From Actinomycetes bacterium (lineage in GTDB: Bacteria; Actinomycetota; Acidimicrobiia; Acidimicrobiales; RAAP-2), in the NCBI GenBank assembly GCA_021806055.1, contig JAJZYE010000013.1, positions 1 through 11,313 of the forward strand: DNA of 11,313 nucleotides. Direction: 5' to 3'. Positions within the stretch are counted from its first letter, which is position 1. The number at the start of each line of letters is the position of its first letter. This document shows, in pieces, positions 1 through 6,732 of the stretch. A program made the translations under genes and the position numbers. The notes under the pieces are model-generated. The model had not been told where the DNA came from, did not search any database, and saw only the letters and a program-made list of their open reading frames with translations.

Positions 1-111
1 GCTGTAGTGCACTCGAACCCGTACGGTGTCGGCGTCGGGCGCGGCGAGATCCACCTCACGTACGCCCCGCTCGAGCGTGCCGTGGTTGTCGTCAATCAGA
101 AAAGCTCGCAC
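1..111 (-). CDS. MDR-family quinone oxidoreductase / acrylyl-CoA reductase-like, N-terminal fragment
   Basis: Only the first 37 codons are present; the gene runs leftwards out of the window. The translation starts MRAFLIDDNHGTLERGVREV and continues with a valine- and arginine-rich strand ending VRVHYS. This is the typical beginning of medium-chain dehydrogenase/reductases of the zinc-free YhdH/AcuI type: a first beta strand M-[KR]-A-F-L, an acidic turn, then a V-x-V-x-Y-S strand of the GroES-like domain. Members of that family reduce acrylyl-CoA or quinone-like enones with NADPH in the cytosol. The GTG start has no Shine-Dalgarno sequence, but a TAGTGT box lies exactly 7 bases upstream and suggests a leaderless transcript. 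The gene begins 10 bases after the stop of the sugar kinase, so it may also be read through from that operon. The catalytic and cofactor regions lie outside the window, so the exact subfamily is tentative. Confidence 0.6.
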   Translation of the reverse strand, partial: MRAFLIDDNHGTLERGVREVDLAAPDADTVRVRVHYS

Positions 112-118
112 GGTGTCG

Positions 119-124
119 ACACTA
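119..124 (-). promoter_or_regulatory. Candidate -10 box (TAGTGT) for a leaderless MDR transcript
   Basis: On the reverse strand TAGTGT fits the actinobacterial TANNNT -10 pattern. It is followed by 7 bases and then the GTG start of the oxidoreductase, so transcription would begin at or next to the start codon. The first three bases are also the TAG stop of the ROK kinase gene. A TGGACA hexamer lies upstream at 150-145, but the 20-base spacing is longer than usual, so support for a -35 is weak. Confidence 0.35.
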
Positions 125-1036
125 CGCCGAGGGCGCGAGGGACGTGTCCAGGGCGCGCTGGCCGAGTGCGAAGGCGCCGACGACGCCGGAGGAGGATCCC
201 AGTCCCGGTGCCACCAGGTAGTGAGCGACGTCCCCGCGCAGCTCCTCGCGGGGAAGGTAGCCGTTGACCGCGGTGCGCACCTTGTCGCGTACACGATCGA
301 GCAGACCGTCGGCGGCCGCGACGCCGCCGCCGAGCACGATGATCTGCGGCGAGGCGATCAGGGCGATGTTGACGACGGCCAGGGCGAGGTAGGAGCTCTC
401 GAGCTCCCACGCGGGATGATCCGCACCCAGCTCGGGCCCCGCGCGGCGCCAGCGCCGGGTGATCGCCTCGCCGCTCGCGAGCCCCTCGAGGCAGTCACCG
501 TGGCTGGGGCAGGTGCCCGCGAAGTCGTCGCCCGCCTGGCGCGGCACGAACATGTGGCCGAGCTCGGGGTGCAGGAGGCCGTGGACGGGCACGCCCCCGA
601 CGACGAGCCCGCCTCCGATGCCCGTGCCGACCGTGACGTAGACGCTCACCTCACGACCGCGGGCGGCCCCCCACCGCCACTCCGCCACGCCGGCGGCGTC
701 AGTGTCGGTGTCGTAGCCGAGGGGTAGGTCGCCGAAACGCGCGGCGATGGCCTGACGCCACCGGAACCCGCGCCACTGCTCCTTCGGGGTGGTGGACGCA
801 ATGGCGTCCGCGTCGAAGTCGATGGGCCCAAAAGACGCGACACCGATCGCGCGCAGTGGCGTGAGCGCGTGACGCGACGCGAACCAGTCGAGTACGCGCG
901 TCATCGTCTCGTCGGGTGTGGTCGTGGCCACGACGTGCGTGGGGCCCTCGCGCACCTCGCGCCAGGTGCGGCCGACGGCGCAGACCATCTTCGTGCCGCC
1001 CGCCTCGATGGCGCCGATGAGCGGGGCCTCGCTCAC
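122..1036 (-). CDS. ROK-family sugar kinase, fructokinase type
   Basis: This 304-residue cytosolic kinase probably phosphorylates the monosaccharide brought in by the neighbouring ABC transporter, with ATP as donor. The ATP-binding motif EAGGTK is at residues 11-16 and the phosphate-binding glycine run TVGTGIGGG at 135-143. The catalytic aspartate lies in the DTDAAG segment near residue 112. The ROK zinc site is complete: HPELGH at 156-161 and the C-P-S-H-G-D-C motif at 176-182. The start E-A-G-G-T-K-x-V-C-A-V-G is the form seen in ROK fructokinases (YdhR, GmuE, Mak) rather than glucokinases. The GTG start shares the four bases GTGA with the stop of the LacI gene, so translation is probably coupled to the repressor. 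Length is normal for the family. Fructose as substrate is inferred from the motif form and the frc-like transporter; mannose or another hexose is possible. Confidence 0.85.
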   Translation of the reverse strand: MSEAPLIGAIEAGGTKMVCAVGRTWREVREGPTHVVATTTPDETMTRVLDWFASRHALTPLRAIGVASFGPIDFDADAIASTTPKEQWRGFRWRQAIAARFGDLPLGYDTDTDAAGVAEWRWGAARGREVSVYVTVGTGIGGGLVVGGVPVHGLLHPELGHMFVPRQAGDDFAGTCPSHGDCLEGLASGEAITRRWRRAGPELGADHPAWELESSYLALAVVNIALIASPQIIVLGGGVAAADGLLDRVRDKVRTAVNGYLPREELRGDVAHYLVAPGLGSSSGVVGAFALGQRALDTSLAPSA

Positions 1037-2115
1037 GCGTCCGCACTCGCCCGTGCGCCCGATCGGCGTGTGATCTCCTCCAGCGCGGGGGCCAGCTCGC
1101 CCGAGCCGCGCACGATGAGATCGACGGGTACGACCAGGGTGCTGACTGGGTCGGTGCTGCCGTCGATGCGTGCCAGGAGCAGTTCGGCCGCGCGTGTGCC
1201 CATCGCCTTGGGGTCCTGGGCGACGACGGTGACGGCGGGGTGGAGCAGGTCCGCGGTGTCGAAGTCGTCGAAGCCGACCAGGGCGACGCAGCCGTCGAGC
1301 CCGAGGGCCTTGAGGGTGCGGATCGTCTCGATCGTGATGAGGTTCTGAGCGGTGAACAGAGCGGTCGGCGGATCAGTCGCGAACAGCTCGCGCACGGCGT
1401 GGTCGACTGCCTCACGGGTGTGCAGATTCGTCACGATCCAGCGATCGTCACTCGTCAGACCGGCGTCGCCCAGCGCGTCGAGGTAGCCGCGGCGCCGCTC
1501 GCGCAGGGTCCCGATGTAGTCGCGGTCACCGAGGAACGCGACGCGCCGATGCCCGTGATGGATCAGGTGTGCGGTCGCCCGGTGGGCGCCACCGCGGTTG
1601 TCGCCCACGATGGCGTCGGCGCGCAGTAACTGAGGTCGACGGTCCACGAAGACCACCTTGAGACCCCGACGCTGGTCGGCGGCGAGGTAGCTCTGATCGT
1701 CGCCGGCCGGAACGATGATCAGTCCGTCGACCTGGCGCTCGATGAGCGCGAGGGCGTTGTCGCGCTCTCGCTGGGGGTCCTCGTCGACGCTGGACGAGAT
1801 GACGACGATACGCCGCCGCGACGCCACGTCCTCGATGGCGCGCTGGAGTGACGAGGAGAAGGCGTTGGCGACGTCGAAGAGTACGACGCCCAAGGTGTGT
1901 GTCGCCCCGTCGTTGCGTCGCAGATTGCGCGCGATCAAGTTCGGTCGGTAGTCGAGGGTCTCGGCCGCCTCGCGCACGCGCCGGGCCAGCTCGGGGTCCA
2001 CGTTGCCCTCGCCGTTGACGACGCGTGACGCGGTCTTGGTGCTGACGGCGGCGAGTTGGGCGACGTCGTGCAGCGTGGGTCGCCGCCGGGGCGCGGCACC
2101 GTCGGTCACGCTCAT
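1033..2115 (-). CDS. LacI-family transcriptional repressor
   Basis: This 360-residue regulator has an N-terminal LacI helix-turn-helix (TLHDVAQLAAVSTKTASRVV, about residues 14-33). The hinge-helix sequence NLIARNLR around residues 59-66 is followed by a periplasmic-binding-protein-like effector domain. That domain carries the usual ending VGFDDFDTADLLHPAVT. The ATG at 2115 places the helix-turn-helix about 13 residues from the start, as is normal. The frame stays open upstream to a TTG at 2247, but those 44 residues are arginine-rich and outside the family, so I left them out. The start has no good Shine-Dalgarno sequence. The gene is divergent from the sugar importer and overlaps the sugar kinase by four bases, so it most likely represses both units until the sugar or a phosphorylated derivative binds. 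A matching operator lies at 2308-2317. The effector is unknown. Confidence 0.93.
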   Translation of the reverse strand: MSVTDGAAPRRRPTLHDVAQLAAVSTKTASRVVNGEGNVDPELARRVREAAETLDYRPNLIARNLRRNDGATHTLGVVLFDVANAFSSSLQRAIEDVASRRRIVVISSSVDEDPQRERDNALALIERQVDGLIIVPAGDDQSYLAADQRRGLKVVFVDRRPQLLRADAIVGDNRGGAHRATAHLIHHGHRRVAFLGDRDYIGTLRERRRGYLDALGDAGLTSDDRWIVTNLHTREAVDHAVRELFATDPPTALFTAQNLITIETIRTLKALGLDGCVALVGFDDFDTADLLHPAVTVVAQDPKAMGTRAAELLLARIDGSTDPVSTLVVPVDLIVRGSGELAPALEEITRRSGARASADA

Positions 2116-2259
2116 CGGCGCACGGGCGCGCGCCGGGGCGTCGCGGCGTCGCGCGACGCGACCCGCGCGGTCCCCCCAGGGTACGCGAGACAACGATTGA
2201 CCGATCTCATCGCGGCCCATCCTACGGCCGCCGACGAGGGAAGGCAAATGTCACCAGGT

Positions 2260-2265
2260 ATTTTA
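2260..2265 (-). promoter_or_regulatory. Possible -10 box (TAAAAT) for the lacI-kinase operon
   Basis: TAAAAT on the reverse strand lies in the only AT-rich patch upstream of the repressor gene. No good -35 hexamer is found at 16-18 bases. If it is used, the leader to the ATG at 2115 would be about 140 bases. The adjacent AACGTG at 2265-2270 resembles half of the LacI-type operator, which would fit autoregulation, but this is weak. Confidence 0.25.
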
Positions 2266-2273
2266 ACGTGCTG

Positions 2274-2303
2274 TTGACACAGAGTGATTGGCACGTCTAT
2301 GGT
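2274..2303 (+). promoter_or_regulatory. Promoter of the sugar importer operon
   Basis: A perfect -35 hexamer TTGACA lies at 2274-2279. TATGGT at 2298-2303 fits the actinobacterial TANNNT -10 pattern with an 18-base spacer; TCTATG at 2296-2301 with a 16-base spacer is an alternative. Transcription would start near 2309-2311, giving a leader of roughly 58 bases before the ATG at 2368. Confidence 0.6.
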
Positions 2304-2307
2304 GGCG

Positions 2308-2317
2308 ACAACGTTGT
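2308..2317. promoter_or_regulatory. LacI-type operator (ACAACGTTGT)
   Basis: This is a perfect 10-base palindrome with the central CG flanked by AA and TT that is typical of LacI/GalR-family operators. It lies on the predicted transcription start of the importer, so a bound repressor would block initiation. The divergent LacI-family gene is the obvious binder. The flanks beyond the 10 bases are not symmetric. Confidence 0.6.
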
Positions 2318-2367
2318 ACCAGGCAGGGCGAAGAGTTCGTCCGGCCGACTGATGCAGGGGGTATGTC

Positions 2368-3423
2368 ATGTTGCACCTACGCCGTTCCAAGACGAGGCAG
2401 CTACTGCGGGGGCTGGCCGCGGCGAGCACGCTCGCGTCGACGTCACTCGTGGCGGTGGGCGCCCTGTCGTCGAACGCGAGCGCGTCGACGCCGATCACGG
2501 TTGCCTTCTGCGTGGGCGACACGGGCGACCCGTTCTTCCAGACGATGTACTTGGGCGCGGAGGCCGAGGCCGCCAAGCTGCACGTCAATCTGAACTTCCA
2601 GGGGAACCCGGCGCTGTACTCGCCGGCGACCCAGCTCCCGTACCTGGACCAGATCCTGGCGGAGAAGCCGAGCGCCCTCGTCGTCGCGCCGACCGACACC
2701 AAGGCTCTCCAGTCGGTCGTGGCCGAGTTCGTGGCTCGCAAGATTCCCGTTCTCAACGTGGACTCGGGTGACGCGAATCAGAGGAACATCACGTCGTGGA
2801 TCACCGGCAACAACCTCCAGGGTGGGGCGCAGGCGGCCATCGGCTTGGCCAAGGCCATGGGGTACAAGAAGTCCGGGTACTACAACGTGATCGTGGGCGT
2901 GAGCTCGTTGACGACCTCGACGGACGCGGCGCGCCTGAAGGGCTTCAAGGCGGAGATCGCCAAGAAGTTCCCCAAGATGCACATCCTGGACGTGTTCCAG
3001 TCCGAGTCGGTGTCGGCGACCTCGACGTCCGACTTCAACGACGTCCTCGCCTCGCACCCGGGCAAGCCAGGGACGAAGGGCGGCGTCGCGGGCATCTTCG
3101 CCATTGACGGCACGAACGCTACCGGCGCGGCCGCGGCCCTGGCCGGGCACAACCTGGTCGGGAAGGTGAAGCTGATCGGGTACGACGCGTACGCGACCGA
3201 CGTCCAGCAGCTCTACAACGCCAAGACGAACCCCCACGGCGCCTTCACCGCGCTGATCGCTCAGCAGCCGTACCTCGAAGGCCAGCTGGCGGTCGAGTAC
3301 GCGGTGAAAGCGGTGCACCACCAGACCAAGGGCATTCCCAAGCTGGACACCCTGCCCAACATCCTGCTGACGGGGACCACCCCGAAGGCGACGTTGTCCA
3401 AGTACACCTACCAGGCCTCGTAG
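2368..3423 (+). CDS. Sugar ABC transporter substrate-binding protein (CUT2 / RbsB-FrcB type)
   Basis: This 351-residue exported protein captures a monosaccharide and delivers it to the permease encoded next. Residues 1-40 form a Sec-type signal peptide: a basic start (LRRSKTR), a hydrophobic stretch around 15-33, and a likely cleavage in NASAS-T near 39-40. The mature part has the two-lobed periplasmic-binding fold of the ribose/fructose class. Marks are GDPFF at 53-57, the hydrophobic strand ALVVAPTD at 103-110, VDSGD at 131-135, DGTN near 247-250 and GYDA at 271-274. The ATG at 2368 has an AGGGGG ribosome site at 2356-2361. Oddly, there is no lipobox cysteine; the only cysteine is at residue 48 in the first mature strand. 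It is the first gene of a binding protein-permease-ATPase operon under a LacI-type operator. Specificity cannot be read from the sequence; fructose is inferred from context. Confidence 0.9.
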   Translation: MLHLRRSKTRQLLRGLAAASTLASTSLVAVGALSSNASASTPITVAFCVGDTGDPFFQTMYLGAEAEAAKLHVNLNFQGNPALYSPATQLPYLDQILAEKPSALVVAPTDTKALQSVVAEFVARKIPVLNVDSGDANQRNITSWITGNNLQGGAQAAIGLAKAMGYKKSGYYNVIVGVSSLTTSTDAARLKGFKAEIAKKFPKMHILDVFQSESVSATSTSDFNDVLASHPGKPGTKGGVAGIFAIDGTNATGAAAALAGHNLVGKVKLIGYDAYATDVQQLYNAKTNPHGAFTALIAQQPYLEGQLAVEYAVKAVHHQTKGIPKLDTLPNILLTGTTPKATLSKYTYQAS

Positions 3424-3440
3424 AGTCGGCGATATCCCCT

Positions 3441-3475
3441 ACTCCCCAGCCGAGGCCGGTCCTCGGCTGGGGAGT
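3441..3475 (+). terminator. Intra-operon hairpin between binding-protein and permease genes
   Basis: A perfect inverted repeat (stem 3441-3455 paired with 3461-3475, 15 base pairs, loop CCGGT) lies 17 bases after the binding-protein stop and 45 bases before the permease start. No U-run follows, so it is not a classical rho-independent terminator. Such hairpins after the first gene of binding-protein operons are known to protect the upstream message or partly attenuate transcription, so that more binding protein than permease is made. That role is inferred here. Confidence 0.6.
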
Positions 3476-3520
3476 TGCCGTTGGTGATCTTCACGCAGAC
3501 CTCAGCACGGAGGAACGGAC

Positions 3521-4597
3521 GTGTCAACAGTGAACTCGGCGCCCGAGAGACAGGGCGAGCGGCGCGCGGCGCGCGGCCGTGGTCGGCTCCTGGCGATCCT
3601 GGCGAATCAGCAGATGGTGCTGGTCGTCGTACTGATCGTCCTCGTGGCGTTCTTCTGGAGCCGTAATCACCTCTTCATCTCGAGCAGCGAGATCGGGAAC
3701 CTGCTGACGGACTTCAGCGGTCTCGCCTTGTTGTCGGTGGGGGAGATGTACGTGATCGTCTCGGGCGGCATCGACCTCTCGGTGGGGTCGACCGTCGCCG
3801 TGTCCGGGATCTTGGGCGCGTTCGTCATGCAGGACATGCTGAACGCGCACGATCCCCAGGTGCTCGTGCTGCTGGTCGGAACCGCGATCTGCGCACTGGT
3901 GGGAGCCACCGTCGGCGCGATCAACGCGTTGATGATCACCAAGGCGCACCTGGCACCCTTCGTCGCGACACTGGTCATGCTGAGCGCGGGTGCGGGTCTC
4001 GCCCTCGTGTTCACGGGGGGCGCGCCGGTGGGCCTGGACTCGACCGCGATCATCTTCAGCGCGAGCGGCGTGGGCCCGTTCTCCTACCCGGCGATCATCA
4101 TCATCGTGTTGGTGACCATCCTCGGCCTGTACCTGCACGCTTCACGATACGGGCGTTACACCTTCGCCATCGGGTCCAACTCCTTCGCCGCGCGTGCCGC
4201 CGGCATCAACGTGCAGCGCCACGTGGCCTCGATCTACGTCCTGTCGGGAGCTCTGGCCGGGCTCACGGGCATGTTCTTCTACCTTCGACTGGGCTCCGGG
4301 GCACCGACGTCGGGTCAGGACGCCGAGCTGACGGCCATCGCCGCCGTGGTCATCGGCGGGTCCAGCCTCTTCGGCGGCAGTGGTCGGATGAGCGGGACGG
4401 TCCTGGGAGCCTTCGTGCTCACGGTGGTGACCGATGGGCTGATCTTCATCAACATCCAGCCGACGTGGAACCAAGTCGTCGTCGGCGCCTTCATCTTCTT
4501 CGCCGCGGCCCTGCAGGCGCTGCGCCTGAGCAGTGGGAGCCTGGCGCGACTCCTGCGCCCGACGTCACACGCGGAGGAGGCCACAGATGGCCGATGA
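3521..4597 (+). CDS. Sugar ABC transporter permease (CUT2 / RbsC-FrcC type)
   Basis: This 358-residue inner-membrane protein forms the sugar channel. After a basic, cytoplasmic N-terminus (about residues 1-25) it carries many hydrophobic segments, probably eight to ten. Family marks are the SGGIDLSVGS motif near residues 82-91, the TLVMLS segment, and GSNSFAARAAGINV, which corresponds to the cytoplasmic loop contacting the ATPase. Near the C-terminus is the conserved run of small residues AVVIGGSSLFGGSGRMSGTVLGAF. The start is GTG at 3521 with a clear GGAGG site at 3509-3513, seven bases upstream. The last 11 bases overlap the ATPase gene, so the two are probably translationally coupled. Length and motifs match RbsC, FrcC and XylH relatives. 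The sugar cannot be named from the permease alone. Confidence 0.92.
   Translation: MSTVNSAPERQGERRAARGRGRLLAILANQQMVLVVVLIVLVAFFWSRNHLFISSSEIGNLLTDFSGLALLSVGEMYVIVSGGIDLSVGSTVAVSGILGAFVMQDMLNAHDPQVLVLLVGTAICALVGATVGAINALMITKAHLAPFVATLVMLSAGAGLALVFTGGAPVGLDSTAIIFSASGVGPFSYPAIIIIVLVTILGLYLHASRYGRYTFAIGSNSFAARAAGINVQRHVASIYVLSGALAGLTGMFFYLRLGSGAPTSGQDAELTAIAAVVIGGSSLFGGSGRMSGTVLGAFVLTVVTDGLIFINIQPTWNQVVVGAFIFFAAALQALRLSSGSLARLLRPTSHAEEATDGR
4573..4580 (+). promoter_or_regulatory. Strong ribosome-binding site deciding the ATPase start
   Basis: GGAGGAGG sits inside the end of the permease gene, six bases before the ATG at 4587. It rules out the upstream in-frame start at 4533, whose extra residues are arginine-rich and absent from the ABC fold. 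Confidence 0.75.
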
Positions 4598-5372
4598 GCG
4601 AGTGCCCGCACTCGAGGTGCGCGGGATCAACAAGTACTACGGCGGTGTCCACGCGCTGAGCGACGTGAGCTTCCGCGCCTACGCCGGCGAGATCGTAGGG
4701 CTCGTCGGTGACAACGGTGCGGGGAAGTCCACGCTGATCAAGGTGATCTCGGGGGCCCACGCGCCCGACGCGGGGGAGATCTACGTCGACGGCGTACGTC
4801 ACCACTGGCGCTCACCCCAGGACGCGATCGAGGCGGGGATCGAGACGCTGTACCAGGACTCGGGGTTGGCGCCGGATCTGACGATCGGCTCGAACGTCTT
4901 CCTCGGCCGGGAGAAGATGCGTCGAGGCCTGCTCGGGCGCCTGGGGTTCGTCGATCAACGGGCGATGGAGCGCGAGGCACTGGAGGACCTGAAGAAGGTC
5001 GGCATCTCGGTGCCGCTGTCGCGGCGGACGGTCGCGGAGCTCTCGGGTGGCCAGCGCCAGGCCGTGGCCATCGGACGGGCGATCTCGTGGGCCCGTAAGG
5101 TGATCCTGCTCGACGAGCCGACGAACAACATCGGTGCACGTCAGGCCATTGAGGTGCTCGACGTGATGCGCTCGGCCCGGGACCAGGGTCTGGCCGTGAT
5201 CTTCATCTCGCACACCTTGCCCCACGTCCTCGAGGTGACCGACCGTATCGTCGTGATGCGCCTGGGGCGAGTGGTGCGCGACGCGCCCACCTCCGGATTC
5301 ACCGCGGAGAACCTGCTCGCGACGATTACGGGCCTCGACGAGCTGCGCCCGCCCACGTCGTCGCCCGCCTGA
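4587..5372 (+). CDS. Sugar ABC transporter ATP-binding protein, single-domain FrcA type
   Basis: This 261-residue cytoplasmic ATPase powers the sugar importer. It has all ABC motifs in order: Walker A GDNGAGKST (41-49), Q-loop glutamine near 90 (TLYQDSG), signature LSGGQ (152-156), Walker B VILLDEP (172-178) and H-loop histidine 209 (FISHTLPHV). At half the length of RbsA/MglA-type proteins it has only one nucleotide-binding domain, like FrcA of rhizobial fructose transporters; two copies would assemble with the permease. After Walker B the sequence reads TNNIG where FrcA-like proteins as I remember them have TAALG, an uncommon D-loop. The gene overlaps the permease by 11 bases and has a strong ribosome site. 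It ends with a proline/serine tail. It is the last gene of the importer operon, 43 bases before the next gene. Confidence 0.92.
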   Translation: MADERVPALEVRGINKYYGGVHALSDVSFRAYAGEIVGLVGDNGAGKSTLIKVISGAHAPDAGEIYVDGVRHHWRSPQDAIEAGIETLYQDSGLAPDLTIGSNVFLGREKMRRGLLGRLGFVDQRAMEREALEDLKKVGISVPLSRRTVAELSGGQRQAVAIGRAISWARKVILLDEPTNNIGARQAIEVLDVMRSARDQGLAVIFISHTLPHVLEVTDRIVVMRLGRVVRDAPTSGFTAENLLATITGLDELRPPTSSPA

Positions 5373-5402
5373 TCGGTGAACGGTCCGATGCAGCCGCGTC
5401 AG

Positions 5403-5408
5403 TAGGAT
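5403..5408 (+). promoter_or_regulatory. Candidate -10 box (TAGGAT), possible leaderless start
   Basis: TAGGAT lies exactly 7 bases before the GTG at 5416 and fits TANNNT, so the membrane-protein gene may have its own leaderless transcript. No -35 hexamer is evident. The AGGA inside the box could instead act as a weak ribosome site on a read-through message from the ABC operon. Confidence 0.35.
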
Positions 5409-5415
5409 TGCGGAC

Positions 5416-6732
5416 GTGGTGCACCGGCTCTCGCTCATTGGTGCGCGGACGCAATCGTGGTGGCTCTCGCGCGGTGCTCTCGGCCGCGACGGCTACCTGT
5501 ACGCGTCGGCCGCCGTCTTCGCCATCGCGATGGGCTGGACCTCGAATCAGCCCGCGCAGTGGCACTGGGGCTACCTGGCGGTCGGCCCCTACGCCGGCGC
5601 GGCCGTCGTGGCGTTGGTAGCGGCGCGGCGGGTCCTTCGTCGCGAGGTGGCCCTGCGTCTGATCCTGCTGGTGCTGGTAGTGCTCGGCGCCGTCGCGATA
5701 CCGCTCGGCCTCGAGGCTCGCTGGCGACACCTCGATCACGGCGCGGGCTTCGCCCAGCCGGAGGTCTCGGTGATCGAGCGCTCGGCGACTCTCGTGAGCC
5801 GGGGTCAGGACCCCTACCGAACCTACGTCCACGATGGTCACGTCGTGAACGCCGTGAAGGGCGTGCCGACCTACGAGTCGTTCTTCCCGTACTTCCCGCT
5901 GATGAGCGTGTTCGGGCTACCTTCGGCCGCCACTCACAACGGGTCGGACCTGACCGACGCGCGGATCATCATGTCGCTGATGACCCTGCTGGCGAGCGGA
6001 CTGGCGCTCGCGCTGCTACGGGCCCCGCGCGAGCGCAAGATCCTGGTCGCGATGGTGCTGCTCGCGCTACCCACGGGAGCATTGTTTCTCTCGACGGGCG
6101 GCGACGACATGCCCATCCTCGCCCTGCTCCTGCTCGGCGTGGCCTTCCTCCAGCGACGATCGAACTACCTGGCTGGCGTGAGCTTCGCGGTGGCGGCCGC
6201 GATGAAGCTCACGGCGTGGCCGCTGGTGGCGGGCTCGCTGCTGGTGGCCCGCTCGCGCGAAGGTCGACGCGCGTGGCTGCCGGTCGCGTTGGTGGTCACG
6301 ACCGTAGTGGTGGCGACGACGTTGCCCTACGCGTGGCGTGCGCCGCACGCCTTCATCGCCAACGTGTTCGCCTTCCCGCTGGGCCTCGCCGGCGTGCGCT
6401 CGCCCGCGGCCAGCCCGCTGCCGGGCCACGTGGTGACGACGATATTCCCCATCCTGGGACACCTGCTCGCCCCGGCGACGTTGGTGATCGGCGGGTACTT
6501 CGCGACGCGCTACGTGCGCGCTCATTGGCCGGTGGACCTCTCTCAGCTCCTGATGGTCGTGAGCGCTCTGTCCATGGCGATCATCCTCATGGCGTCGGCG
6601 ACGCGCGTGGGGTACGTCATCTACCCACTCAACTTCGCCCTGTGGGGATGGGTCTGTCGGGTGCCCCAGGAGCCGTCCCGCTCGGTGGGTCTAGAACGTC
6701 GAGGAGTTCTGGTAGATCCGGTAGGACCATAG
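5416..6732 (+). CDS. Polytopic membrane protein, GT87/DUF2029-like glycosyltransferase
   Basis: This 438-residue protein has about ten hydrophobic segments (for example near 27-45, 52-70, 78-98, 185-201, 208-226 and 232-246). A long external loop follows the third segment. In that loop are G-Q-D-P-Y (130-134) and YESFFPYFPL (153-162). Later come GGDDMP (228-233) and AMKLTAWPL (262-270). This pattern of G-x-D-P-Y, F-x-Y-x-P-L and an alanine-lysine-x-T-x-W-P-L segment is typical of GT-C-fold enzymes of the GT87 (mannosyltransferase-like) and DUF2029 groups, which use polyprenyl-phosphate sugars outside the membrane. The acceptor is unknown. The GTG start has only a weak AGGA site and may be leaderless. 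Its last 42 bases overlap the oppositely oriented gene ending at 6691. Membrane topology is clear; the enzymatic family is my reading of motifs and not proven. Confidence 0.7.
   Translation: MVHRLSLIGARTQSWWLSRGALGRDGYLYASAAVFAIAMGWTSNQPAQWHWGYLAVGPYAGAAVVALVAARRVLRREVALRLILLVLVVLGAVAIPLGLEARWRHLDHGAGFAQPEVSVIERSATLVSRGQDPYRTYVHDGHVVNAVKGVPTYESFFPYFPLMSVFGLPSAATHNGSDLTDARIIMSLMTLLASGLALALLRAPRERKILVAMVLLALPTGALFLSTGGDDMPILALLLLGVAFLQRRSNYLAGVSFAVAAAMKLTAWPLVAGSLLVARSREGRRAWLPVALVVTTVVVATTLPYAWRAPHAFIANVFAFPLGLAGVRSPAASPLPGHVVTTIFPILGHLLAPATLVIGGYFATRYVRAHWPVDLSQLLMVVSALSMAIILMASATRVGYVIYPLNFALWGWVCRVPQEPSRSVGLERRGVLVDPVGP

Larger units (their letters stand above)
2116..2367. promoter_or_regulatory. 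Divergent regulatory region between lacI-type gene and sugar importer
   Basis: This 252-base stretch has no convincing gene. The left half (2116-2240) is very GC-rich and would be the untranslated leader of the repressor gene. The right half is AT-richer and carries a rightward promoter, a LacI-type palindrome and a possible leftward -10 box, described separately. Confidence 0.8.

Noticed and set aside
2116..2247. N-terminal extension of the LacI protein from a TTG at 2247 or ATG at 2220
   Set aside because: The extra residues are arginine-rich and precede the point where LacI helix-turn-helix proteins normally begin; they also lie in the GC-rich leader region.
2443..3321. 292-codon reverse-strand frame over the binding-protein gene
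   Set aside because: It is a shadow of the binding protein; composition is arginine- and valine-rich without domain features.
5372..5389. Terminator after the ABC operon (ATCGG pairing with CCGAT)
   Set aside because: A five-pair stem with no U-run is too weak to call.
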